Origin: an uncultured Pelagibacteraceae bacterium
GTDB lineage: Bacteria; Pseudomonadota; Alphaproteobacteria; Pelagibacterales; Pelagibacteraceae
DNA length: 64,000 nucleotides
Assembly: GCA_902552345.1 (NCBI GenBank)
Contig: CACDGO010000001.1
Location: forward strand, 124,001-188,000
Reading direction: 5' to 3'
The notes below the pieces were generated by a model. That model worked only from the letters and a program-made list of their open reading frames with translations. It was not told the origin of the DNA and ran no database searches. Positions 17,852 through 26,549 of this stretch are shown here, piece by piece; the first letter of the stretch is position 1, and the number at the start of each line of letters is the position of its first letter. Position numbers and translations under genes: made by a program.

Positions 17852-17858
17852 ATATTAA

Positions 17859-17888
17859 TTGCATTTTGTGCTAAAGTGACAATATATT
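17859..17888 (+). promoter_or_regulatory. Candidate promoter for accA
   Basis: TTGCAT (17859-17864) and TATATT (17883-17888) are spaced by 18 bases and point toward accA, whose ATG is at 17930. The -35 lies only eight bases from that of the divergent glcB promoter, so the two could compete for polymerase. Confidence 0.4.
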
Positions 17889-17929
17889 GTCTTAATTCGA
17901 TTCTATTAAAAATAGAAAAAGTTACACTT

Positions 17930-19036
17930 ATGAAAAACTATTTAGAATTTGAAAAAGAAATAAAAGCTTTAGAACAGGAAGTCGATGGTTTGAAAAGCCC
18001 ATTTGGTTCTGAAGGAATAACTGAAGTTGATACAGATAAAATTAAAAATACTCAATTACAAATCAATCAAAAGCTAGAGGAAATTTATTCTAATCTCAAT
18101 AGTTGGCAACGAACACAAGTTGCAAGACACGAAGACCGCCCTAAAGCTAATTTTTATATAAGAAAAATATTTTCTAAATTCACTCTTTTATCGGGAGATA
18201 GATACTTTGGAGACGATAAATCTGTAATCGCAGGATTTGGCTTAATAGACAATAAATCAGTATTAATTATTGGGCAAGAAAAAGGTGAAGATTTAAATAG
18301 TAGAATAGAACGAAATTTTGGAATGATGCGTCCGGAGGGATATAGAAAATGTGTAAGGCTTATGAAACTAGCAGATAGATTTCAAATTCCAGTAATAAGT
18401 TTTATTGATACACCAGGTGCATACCCTGGACTTGGAGCTGAACAAAGAGGTCAAGCTTCTGCTATTGCAAATTCAATTGAATGCTGCATGTCTCTTACAG
18501 TGCCAAATATTTCAATAATAATTGGTGAGGGAGGCTCAGGAGGAGCGATAGCTCTGGCCTCTTCAAATAAAGTTATAATGTTGGAAAACTCAATTTATTC
18601 GGTTATTTCTCCGGAAGGGTGTGCTTCGATATTATGGCGTGACCCGACTAAATCTTTGCAAGCTGCAGAAGCTATGAAACTAACAGCAAAAGATTTGTTA
18701 AACTTAAAAATAATTGACGAGGTTATAGCAGAACCACTTGGGGGAGCTCATAGGGATCCAGATACTATTGCGTTAGATATTAAACTTTCAATAATAAAAA
18801 ATTTAAAAAATTTTGAAAATTATACAAAGGATGAAATTTACGATCATAGAAAAACAAAATTTCTTCAAATTGGAAGAGATCAAGGTTTCAATAAATCTTC
18901 GAATTTAGGTGAAGGAAGCCTATCCTATAAACTAAATGACGTAACGAGGCTTAAACAACATATATATAGAAATAGATATGTCTACTTTGGGCTAGGACTT
19001 TTGTCGACAGTCGCACTAATAGCCCTTATATCTTAG
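17930..19036 (+). CDS. accA: Acetyl-CoA carboxylase carboxyltransferase alpha subunit, with C-terminal membrane tail
   Basis: This is 368 residues from ATG 17930; an upstream ATG at 17876 adds 18 residues (MTIYCLNSILL...) unlike the family and is rejected. The start MKNYLEFEKEIKALEQE, the RPEGYRKCVRLMKLADRF and SFIDTPGAYPGLGAEQRGQ segments, and GEGGSGGAIALASSNKVIMLE are typical AccA. It forms the carboxyltransferase with AccD for malonyl-CoA synthesis. The normal enzyme ends near FLQIGR; here about 52 more residues follow, finishing in a basic stretch and a hydrophobic segment (VYFGLGLLSTVALIALIS) that looks like a membrane anchor. That tail is unusual for this enzyme. Confidence 0.94.
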   Translation: MKNYLEFEKEIKALEQEVDGLKSPFGSEGITEVDTDKIKNTQLQINQKLEEIYSNLNSWQRTQVARHEDRPKANFYIRKIFSKFTLLSGDRYFGDDKSVIAGFGLIDNKSVLIIGQEKGEDLNSRIERNFGMMRPEGYRKCVRLMKLADRFQIPVISFIDTPGAYPGLGAEQRGQASAIANSIECCMSLTVPNISIIIGEGGSGGAIALASSNKVIMLENSIYSVISPEGCASILWRDPTKSLQAAEAMKLTAKDLLNLKIIDEVIAEPLGGAHRDPDTIALDIKLSIIKNLKNFENYTKDEIYDHRKTKFLQIGRDQGFNKSSNLGEGSLSYKLNDVTRLKQHIYRNRYVYFGLGLLSTVALIALIS

Positions 19037-19079
19037 TATTTCTCAAAAAATAATAGCGTCAAATAGCATTTTTCTTCTA

Positions 19080-19108
19080 TTGACTTTTATGGTGCAAGTC
19101 TATTTAAG
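19080..19108 (+). promoter_or_regulatory. Candidate promoter for the cold-shock gene
   Basis: TTGACT (19080-19085) followed after 17 bases by TTTAAG (19103-19108) makes a good -35 and fair -10 pair pointing at the cold-shock gene, giving a leader of about 50 bases. Confidence 0.45.
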
Positions 19109-19117
19109 ATGACCAAG

Positions 19118-19134
19118 ACTAATCTATGATTAGT
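19118..19134 (+). promoter_or_regulatory. Hairpin in the cold-shock mRNA leader
   Basis: ACTAATC-TAT-GATTAGT is a perfect seven-pair, three-loop stem 32 bases before the start codon and just after the predicted transcription start. Cold-shock mRNAs often carry structured leaders that change fold with temperature; that role is inferred here. Confidence 0.4.
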
Positions 19135-19166
19135 TAAAGTAAATAATAATAAGGAAAAAAGTAAAT

Positions 19167-19379
19167 ATGAGTACACTAAAAGGTAAAGTTAAGTGGTTCA
19201 ATGGTACTAAAGGATATGGTTTCATTGAAAGAGAAGACAAAGAAAAAGACGTGTTCGTCCATTCTTCTGCGGTAAGAGAAGCTGGTTTAAAATATTTAAA
19301 CGAGGGTGATGAGTTAACGTTTGAAGTGGAGAGCACAGAAAAAGGTCCTTCAGCAGTAAAACTGCAGAAAACATCTTAA
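19167..19379 (+). CDS. Cold-shock domain protein (CspA family)
   Basis: This 70-residue single cold-shock domain carries RNP1-like KGYGFIE (residues 16-22, from [16 protein letters not shown]) and RNP2-like VFVHSSA (about 29-35). It binds single-stranded RNA or DNA and melts RNA structure. A Shine-Dalgarno-like AAGGA (19151-19155) precedes the ATG. It is a single-gene unit: its promoter candidate and leader hairpin lie upstream and a stem-loop lies downstream. Which CspA paralogue it is, and whether it is induced by cold, cannot be told from sequence. Confidence 0.95.
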   Translation: MSTLKGKVKWFNGTKGYGFIEREDKEKDVFVHSSAVREAGLKYLNEGDELTFEVESTEKGPSAVKLQKTS

Positions 19380-19405
19380 TCTAAATTTCCAAAATCACTG
19401 ATTAT

Positions 19406-19444
19406 CGGGACATTAAATTAGTCTTTACTATTTTCATTGTCCCG
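19406..19444 (+). terminator. Stem-loop after the cold-shock gene
   Basis: CGGGACA (19406-19412) pairs perfectly with TGTCCCG (19438-19444) around a 25-base AT-rich loop, 26 bases after the cold-shock stop codon. It is probably a transcript end or RNA 3' stabiliser; no T-run follows. Confidence 0.45.
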
Positions 19445-19491
19445 CTAATTTCATCTTGAAAAAGTCACAATTATTTTCTAAGTATAGAATA

Positions 19492-19572
19492 ATGATTATA
19501 AAAATGAGAGTTTTTTCTACCTTAAAATCGCATTCGCACAGAATGCACGCTAGGCTATTGCTTAGCTTATAA
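19492..19572 (+). CDS. Possible His-containing leader peptide
   Basis: A 26-codon frame (ATG 19492; a second ATG at 19504) ends just before the tRNA-His-hisS-hisZ-hisG block. Its middle reads LKSHSHRMHARLLL, with three histidine codons in six. The His codons overlap a hairpin (GCATTC 19530-19535 with GAATGC 19541-19546), followed at once by a second one (GCTAGGC 19549-19555 with GCTTAGC 19560-19566). The layout recalls amino-acid leader peptides that sense charged tRNA. There is no Shine-Dalgarno sequence and no T-run after the second hairpin, so it is only a candidate. The start MRVFSTLKS also slightly resembles ribosomal protein L36; a chance frame is possible. Confidence 0.3.
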   Translation: MIIKMRVFSTLKSHSHRMHARLLLSL

Positions 19573-19620
19573 TCAAAAATATATAAATTTAATTCAAATT
19601 AAGATAAAAATAATAGGGAT

Positions 19621-19697
19621 GCAGCAGTAGCTCAGTTGGTTAGAGCACTAGTTTGTGGAACTAGGGGTCGGTGGTTCGAATCCACCCTGCTGTACCA
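19621..19697 (+). tRNA. tRNA-His (anticodon GTG)
   Basis: A complete cloverleaf is seen: acceptor GCAGCAG / CTGCTGT, D stem GCTC/GAGC, anticodon stem CTAGT/ACTAG with loop TTGTGGA (anticodon GTG), T arm GGTGG-TTCGAAT-CCACC, and encoded CCA. Pair 1-72 is G-U, the discriminator base is A73, and the base before position 1 is T. The usual G-1 and C73 identity elements of tRNA-His are therefore missing from the gene, as reported for a derived alphaproteobacterial group. Its end is four bases before hisS. Confidence 0.95.
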
Positions 19698-19701
19698 GAA
19701 A

Positions 19702-21036
19702 ATGACAAAAGAAAAAAATAACAAACCTTCTAAGGAACTTCCGTTAGGTTTTGTGGATAGACAAGAAAAAGAATTACTCGTAAGAGATTTTATAATTTCT
19801 AATATTAAAGAAGTTATGACCAGGTATGGTTTTCAATATCTTGAAACACCAAGTTTTGAGTATTCAGACAGTATTGGAAAATTTTTACCAGATAAGGAAA
19901 GACCAGATGAGGGCGTTTTTTCATTCAAAGATGAAAACAAATGGCTGTCTTTAAGATATGATCTTACAGCACCGTTAGCTAGGTATGTAGCAAAAAATTA
20001 TTTGGAAATTCCTAAACCATTTAAAAGATATCAATTAGGCTCCGTTTGGAGAAATGAAAAGCCTGGACCCGGCAGGTTTAGAGAATTTTTACAATTTGAT
20101 GCTGATTTTGTTGGGACAAAAAGTTTACAAGCAGATGCTGAGTTATGTGTCATGATTTCAGAAATTCTTGAAAAGTGCGGTCTGAAGAAATCAGAATATG
20201 TAATTAAAATCTCATCAAGAAAAATCACTGAAGAACTGTTTAAAAAGATAAATATAAAAGATAATGAGCAAAAACTCATTACTTTAAGAGCTTTAGATAA
20301 AATTGATAGACTTGGTTGGAATGGAGTAAAAGAATTATTAGGTGAGGGAAGAAAAGATAAATCAGGTGATTTTACTAAAGGTGCAAACTTAAAAACTGAA
20401 GATATTAAAAGTATAGAAAAAGCACTTAAGAAAAATTCACCAGAAACAGATGATTTAGTTGAGATATTGAAGATTTTTAATGATTACAATTTTAATAATT
20501 TTGAATTCGATCCATCAGTTATTCGAGGACTAGAATATTACACTGGAGCAATTTTTGAGGTGAATTTAAAATTTGACGTAACAAACAATAAAGGACAAGT
20601 CATTCAATTTGGATCAATAGGAGGCGGTGGAAGATATGATAATTTAGTGAATAATTTTGGTAATTATGATGCTCCCGCTACAGGAATATCAATAGGCCTA
20701 GATCGTTTAGTTTATGCTTTAATGCAAAAAAAAAATTTTGAAATAAGAAAAACCAAACCAGTAGTGATTTGTGTTTTCGATAAAAATTCAATGAAAGATT
20801 ACATAAGCGTTCAAACAATATTGAGAAAGGCAGGTGTTAGTACCGAAATTTATCCTGGAGAAAGTAAACTGAAAAAACAAATGGAGTACGCAAACAAAAT
20901 AAAATCTCCAGCAGTTATCTTATATGGTGAGAATGAAATTAAATTAGGAATGCCAACTTTGAGGAACCTAAGTTCAGGTGAAGAAAAATCAATTGAAATT
21001 AAAGAATTAGTCAATGAAATCAAAAAAATTATCTGA
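19702..21036 (+). CDS. hisS: Histidyl-tRNA synthetase
   Basis: This is 444 residues from ATG 19702; a longer frame to 19636 runs through the tRNA gene and is not real. It is a class II synthetase, with motif 2 (YQLGSVWRNEKPGPGRFREF), the histidine-binding GLEYYTGAIFEV segment, motif 3 region GGGGRYDNLV and GISIGLDRL, and a C-terminal anticodon-binding domain. It lies four bases after tRNA-His, so enzyme and substrate RNA probably share a transcript. Its partner tRNA lacks G-1, so the enzyme should be of the alphaproteobacterial type adapted to that form. It overlaps hisZ by 23 bases. Confidence 0.95.
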   Translation: MTKEKNNKPSKELPLGFVDRQEKELLVRDFIISNIKEVMTRYGFQYLETPSFEYSDSIGKFLPDKERPDEGVFSFKDENKWLSLRYDLTAPLARYVAKNYLEIPKPFKRYQLGSVWRNEKPGPGRFREFLQFDADFVGTKSLQADAELCVMISEILEKCGLKKSEYVIKISSRKITEELFKKINIKDNEQKLITLRALDKIDRLGWNGVKELLGEGRKDKSGDFTKGANLKTEDIKSIEKALKKNSPETDDLVEILKIFNDYNFNNFEFDPSVIRGLEYYTGAIFEVNLKFDVTNNKGQVIQFGSIGGGGRYDNLVNNFGNYDAPATGISIGLDRLVYALMQKKNFEIRKTKPVVICVFDKNSMKDYISVQTILRKAGVSTEIYPGESKLKKQMEYANKIKSPAVILYGENEIKLGMPTLRNLSSGEEKSIEIKELVNEIKKII

Positions 21037-22051
21037 AATAATAATTAAAACTTTTAAGACTAGTGGTTTTGTATTATCAGAACCCGACGTTCTTTTAGAC
21101 TCAGATTATATCATTGAAAGGTCTGGAGAAAAATTTAGAAGTTCAATGCTTACTTTTGATAGAGAAGATGGTAAAACGATGTGCCTAAGACCTGACTTAA
21201 CAGTTGCATCTTGTATAAGTTTTTTACAAAAAAAATCTTCCTCAAAAATTTACTACTCTGGTCAAGCATATAGAAGATCGGGTGGCAAAGGTACAAACTT
21301 TATTAATGATCAATTAGGTATAGAAATTTTAGGATCAAAAAATCAAATGCAAGACGATTTTAAAGTAATAGGTACAATTTTAAATTCAGTAAAAAAGATA
21401 AAAAGAAAAAAAATTCAAATTAAAGTAGGAGATATAAGTTTATTTAAAAGTTTAATAAATGCTTTAGATATACCTGAAAGATGGAAGTTAAGACTGATAA
21501 GGCACTTCTGGAGACCAGATTATTTTGAAGAACTTTTAAAAAGATTAGAGAAAAATACTGATATAGATGCAGTTACTTTTGATGCAGACAAAAAAAGATT
21601 CTACGAAATGAAAAAAAGTGATCAAGATAAAGTGATCGCCGGAAGATCTATATCAGAAATATTGAAAAGATTTGACAAAAAGATTAAAGACCCAAGATCT
21701 TTTGCTGATGGAAAAAAAATTGTTAAAATTATCAAAACTTTTTTAAAAATAAATTGTAAACTTTCAAAGCTAGATAATGAACTATTAAATTTCCTAAAAA
21801 AGAACAAACTTAAAGAAAATATATTTAAAAATTTTAAATCTATTCAAAACTTAAAAAAACTTAATCAAGATATAAATTTTGTTGCAAATTTCGGTAGAGA
21901 AGTCGAGTATTATACTGGAATTGTGTTTGAAGTATTCTCAGAAAAGAAAGAAATTGCTAGGGGAGGCCGCTACGATGATTTACTTAAAAGCCTTGGAGCA
22001 AAAAAAAATATACCGGCTGTTGGTGCTGCAATTAACCTAAAAAATATATGA
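21014..22051 (+). CDS. hisZ: ATP phosphoribosyltransferase regulatory subunit HisZ
   Basis: This 345-residue protein is built like a histidyl-tRNA synthetase catalytic core: motif 2-like region LRPDLTVASCISF and KIYYSGQAYRRSGGKG, then YYTGIVFEVF and GGRYDDLL near the end, but with no anticodon-binding domain. Such HisZ proteins join the short HisG to form a hetero-octamer and supply feedback control by histidine. The following gene, overlapping by four bases, encodes a short HisG, which confirms the role. The start ATG 21014 overlaps hisS, so translation of hisS and hisZ is coupled. Confidence 0.9.
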   Translation: MKSKKLSEIIIKTFKTSGFVLSEPDVLLDSDYIIERSGEKFRSSMLTFDREDGKTMCLRPDLTVASCISFLQKKSSSKIYYSGQAYRRSGGKGTNFINDQLGIEILGSKNQMQDDFKVIGTILNSVKKIKRKKIQIKVGDISLFKSLINALDIPERWKLRLIRHFWRPDYFEELLKRLEKNTDIDAVTFDADKKRFYEMKKSDQDKVIAGRSISEILKRFDKKIKDPRSFADGKKIVKIIKTFLKINCKLSKLDNELLNFLKKNKLKENIFKNFKSIQNLKKLNQDINFVANFGREVEYYTGIVFEVFSEKKEIARGGRYDDLLKSLGAKKNIPAVGAAINLKNI

Positions 22052-22728
22052 AAGATATGATTACTATAGGTTTGCCTGGTAAAGGTCGATTAAAAGAAAA
22101 ATCAATATCATTTTTTAATGATAATGGGTTAAAAATTATACAAAGTGAAAAAGAGAGAAATTATTTTGGCACTATCGAAAATAAAACCAACGTTAAAATT
22201 ATATTTCTACACGCTAAAGAAATTATTCAAAGATTAGGAGATGGTACGCTAGATATTGGTGTATCTGGTCTAGATCTTTTAAAAGAATCAGAAAAAAATT
22301 TACAAAGTAAAATTGATATCCAAAAAAAACTTGATTATGGAAACGCGAACCTAGTTATTGCTGTGCCAGATGATTGGATAGATGTGCAGACAATTGCTGA
22401 TCTTGAAGAGGTATCATTTGACATTAGATCTAAAAGAAACTTTAGATTGAGAGTAGCGACTAAATATCCAAATTTAACAAATGATTTTTTAATATCCAAA
22501 GGAGTTACTCAATATAAATTGATACCTAGTCTCGGTGCCACAGAAACATATCCTTTTATAGGCTCTTCAGAAATTATTACTGATATCACATCTACAGGAA
22601 AAACTTTGGCTGATAACAATTTAAGAGTTCTTAAAGATGGATTGATACTTAGTTCTAGAGCATGTTTGTTTATTGCAAAAAAAAAGGCTGCAAAATTGCA
22701 GCCTTTTTTAAAATCTTTGGTTAGGTGA
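22048..22728 (+). CDS. hisG: ATP phosphoribosyltransferase, short form
   Basis: This 226-residue catalytic subunit performs the first step of histidine synthesis, joining ATP and PRPP. TIGLPGKGRLKEKS at the start, GDGTLDIGVSGLDLL, and the PRPP loop (EIITDITSTGKTLADNNL) are characteristic. It lacks the C-terminal regulatory domain of the long form, as expected with HisZ encoded upstream. ATG 22057 is an alternative start three codons in. Its last 15 codons contain a perfect hairpin flanked by A and T runs that appears to be the terminator of the opposing groESL operon. Confidence 0.95.
   Translation: MKDMITIGLPGKGRLKEKSISFFNDNGLKIIQSEKERNYFGTIENKTNVKIIFLHAKEIIQRLGDGTLDIGVSGLDLLKESEKNLQSKIDIQKKLDYGNANLVIAVPDDWIDVQTIADLEEVSFDIRSKRNFRLRVATKYPNLTNDFLISKGVTQYKLIPSLGATETYPFIGSSEIITDITSTGKTLADNNLRVLKDGLILSSRACLFIAKKKAAKLQPFLKSLVR
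22677..22709 (-). terminator. groESL terminator inside the 3' end of hisG
   Basis: GGCTGCAA (22686-22693) pairs with TTGCAGCC (22696-22703). On the minus strand it is followed by a run of nine Ts (22685-22677), about 28 bases after the groEL stop, which makes it a strong intrinsic terminator for groESL. On the plus strand six Ts follow, but there the hairpin lies before the hisG stop codon. Confidence 0.75.
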
Positions 22729-22730
22729 AA

Positions 22731-24398
<1,668 letters not shown>

Positions 24399-24407
24399 CT
24401 ATAAGTG

Positions 24408-24704
24408 TTATTTTTTACTTTTTGAAATACCCATTATGTCTGTCTCTTTCATAATACTGTATTCTTTACCGTCAATTTTGACTTCAGTTCCAGACCATTT
24501 TCCGAAAAGAACTGTATCTCCAACTTTTACGTCCATTGCAGAAACTTTACCGTCTTCGTTTTTGGCACCTGGACCAACAGCTACAACTTCGCCTTCTTGA
24601 GGTTTTTCTTTAGCAGTATCCGGTATGATAATTCCACCAGCAGTTTTTTCCTCACTGTCTAGCACTTTAATAAGCACACGATCGTGCAGAGGTCTAAATT
24701 TCAT
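24408..24704 (-). CDS. groES: 10 kDa co-chaperonin GroES
   Basis: This 98-residue lid of the GroEL chamber starts with the family's [15 protein letters not shown]. It has the mobile loop ([21 protein letters not shown], about residues 18-38) and the [22 protein letters not shown] strand. AGGAG lies 13-9 bases before the start, and a sigma-32-like promoter sits further upstream. groEL follows after 18 bases. Confidence 0.98.
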   Translation of the reverse strand: MKFRPLHDRVLIKVLDSEEKTAGGIIIPDTAKEKPQEGEVVAVGPGAKNEDGKVSAMDVKVGDTVLFGKWSGTEVKIDGKEYSIMKETDIMGISKSKK

Positions 24705-24738
24705 ATATATTTTCTCCTATAAATTTTACGTAATGTTG

Positions 24739-24766
24739 ATATGGTATGTTTTAACCAAATTTCAAG
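24739..24766 (-). promoter_or_regulatory. Heat-shock (sigma-32/RpoH) promoter of groESL
   Basis: On the minus strand CTTGAAA (24766-24760) is followed after 15 bases by CCATAT (24744-24739). This resembles the RpoH consensus (CTTGAAA, 11-16 bases, CCCCATNT). It lies 35-62 bases before the groES start. No CIRCE element (TTAGCACTC inverted repeat) is present in this gap. Confidence 0.6.
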
Positions 24767-24832
24767 AGGCAAAAATCATTAAAAAACCATTAAATACTGT
24801 ATTAATAAGTATTAAAAGGAGAAAAAAGTACA

Positions 24833-25639
24833 TTGAAAGAACTAAATCACCTGGCAGACATATTCGAGAACTACGACACTTTTATTATAGACTTATGGGG
24901 GGTAATGCATAATGGTGTTACTCTAAATCCTAAAGCTATAGAAGCAGTAGACAATCTCAAAAAAAATTTGAAAAAAATAGTATTTTTATCAAACGCACCA
25001 AGGCCAAGTTCTAAAGTAATTAATTTTTTGATTAAAATGAAAATGGACAAAAAATATCTAGAGCATGTGATGACCTCAGGTGAGGCAGCAATGCATGCTA
25101 TAAACCAAAAAAAATTTGGAAAGACATTTTATCATCTTGGACCAGCTAGAGACATCTCTGTATTTGAAAAAGTAAAAGATCATAGAACTGATCTCCAGAG
25201 TTGTGATTTTATTTTATGTACTGGATTATTTGATGATTATGATAATGATTTAGATTACTATAAAAAAATTTTATTGAAACATATATCAAAAAAATTAATT
25301 TGTACCAATCCGGATCTGATAGTTCATAGAGGCAGAGTTGAAGAATTATGCGCAGGTTCAGTTGCGAAAGTATTTGAAGATCTTGGAGGTAAAGTAATTT
25401 ATTTTGGCAAACCGCACGAAGAGGTTTATAACATGTGTATTGGACCCAATGAAAAAGTTTTAGCCATTGGAGACAACTTAAGAACAGATATTAAGGGAGC
25501 AAATAATCTTAAAATAGATTGTATATTTATATCTGAAGGGGTGCACAGGAAAGAATATAATAACCTGTCTGAACTAAACAAACTTTTAGAAAAATATGAC
25601 GTAAAAGCAAATTTTTTTCAAACAGAATTAAAATGGTAA
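24833..25639 (+). CDS. HAD-superfamily class IIA hydrolase (NagD-like)
   Basis: This 268-residue protein starts at TTG 24833, preceded by AGGAG (24817-24821); the first ATG downstream lies within the catalytic motif, so it cannot be the start. The phosphatase motif I is DLWGVMHNG (about residues 20-28), motif II is FLSNAPRPS with a conserved Ser/Asn, and motif III/IV are HEEVYN and AIGDNLRTDIKGANN. Class IIA members act on small phosphorylated metabolites such as sugar or nucleotide phosphates; the substrate cannot be named. It heads a run with ribF, ileS, lspA and pgi. Confidence 0.85.
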   Translation: MKELNHLADIFENYDTFIIDLWGVMHNGVTLNPKAIEAVDNLKKNLKKIVFLSNAPRPSSKVINFLIKMKMDKKYLEHVMTSGEAAMHAINQKKFGKTFYHLGPARDISVFEKVKDHRTDLQSCDFILCTGLFDDYDNDLDYYKKILLKHISKKLICTNPDLIVHRGRVEELCAGSVAKVFEDLGGKVIYFGKPHEEVYNMCIGPNEKVLAIGDNLRTDIKGANNLKIDCIFISEGVHRKEYNNLSELNKLLEKYDVKANFFQTELKW

Positions 25640-25640
25640 A

Positions 25641-26549
25641 ATGAAAATTTATAATAATCCGAATTTAGATAAAAAACATTGTAATGGTGTAATAGCTATA
25701 GGTAATTTTGATGGGCTTCATTTAGGTCATCAGAAAGTTATAAAAGAAGCAAAGCAAAAAGCTAAAAAAAATAAGATACCGTTTGGTGTTATGACGTTCG
25801 AACCTGTGCCAGTAATGTTTTTTAATAATAAAATTAAAAATCATAGAATAAATTCTTTAGAACAAAAAAAAACACAATTAGGAAAATTTAAATTAGATTT
25901 CTTAATTATAGTAAAATTTAATAAAAATTTTTCGTCTCAATCAGCTGAAGAGTTCATAAAAGAAATAATTTTTAAAAAATCAAAATGTAAATATCTATAT
26001 GTAAGTAAAAATTTCAAGTTTGGTTTTAAACGGCAAGGAAATATAAAAACGCTTAAAAAATTTGAAAAAAAATATAACTTTAAAAATATCGTCACTGAGC
26101 CTTTTAAGAAAAATAACAAAATTATTTCATCCACATTTTTAAGAAAAAAAATAAGTTTAGGCAAAATAGAAGAAGTAAATAGATTATTAAATCGTAGTTG
26201 GAGTATTGTTGGTAAAGTATTAAAGGGAGAAAGAAGAGGACGTAAAATTGGTTTTCCAACATGTAATTTGAAATTAAGTGATTATGTTATCCCTAAGCTT
26301 GGGGTCTACGCTGTGAAAGTTAAAAGTAAGAATTTTTATAAAAACGGTATCGCAAATATAGGTTATAGACCAACATTCAATGGACAAAATTTATTATTAG
26401 AAACAAATATCTTTGGAATTAATAAAAACTTATATAATAAAGTAATTAGTGTTAAATTTAAAAAATTTATAAGACAAGAAAAAAAATTTAGGAACTTGAA
26501 ACATTTAAAAGAACAAATCAAACTTGATATAAAACACGCAAAAAAATAA
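25641..26549 (+). CDS. ribF: Riboflavin kinase / FAD synthetase
   Basis: This 302-residue bifunctional enzyme turns riboflavin into FMN and then FAD. The N-terminal adenylyltransferase domain starts with the nucleotide-binding AIGNFDGLHLGHQKVI (about residues 19-34) and includes ISSTFLRKKI; the C-terminal kinase domain has KGERRGRKIGFPTCNL and NIGYRPTFNG. One base separates it from the hydrolase before it, and its stop overlaps the ileS start (TAATG). The ribF-ileS-lspA order is the same as in E. coli and many proteobacteria. Confidence 0.95.
   Translation: MKIYNNPNLDKKHCNGVIAIGNFDGLHLGHQKVIKEAKQKAKKNKIPFGVMTFEPVPVMFFNNKIKNHRINSLEQKKTQLGKFKLDFLIIVKFNKNFSSQSAEEFIKEIIFKKSKCKYLYVSKNFKFGFKRQGNIKTLKKFEKKYNFKNIVTEPFKKNNKIISSTFLRKKISLGKIEEVNRLLNRSWSIVGKVLKGERRGRKIGFPTCNLKLSDYVIPKLGVYAVKVKSKNFYKNGIANIGYRPTFNGQNLLLETNIFGINKNLYNKVISVKFKKFIRQEKKFRNLKHLKEQIKLDIKHAKK

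Noticed and set aside
19636-19701. Longer hisS frame starting inside the tRNA-His gene
   Set aside because: The extra residues come from the tRNA sequence; ATG 19702 gives a normal HisRS N-terminus.
24625-24912. 95-codon plus-strand frame spanning the groES promoter and the start of the HAD gene
   Set aside because: It overlaps groES on the other strand and the true HAD frame, and has no family resemblance.
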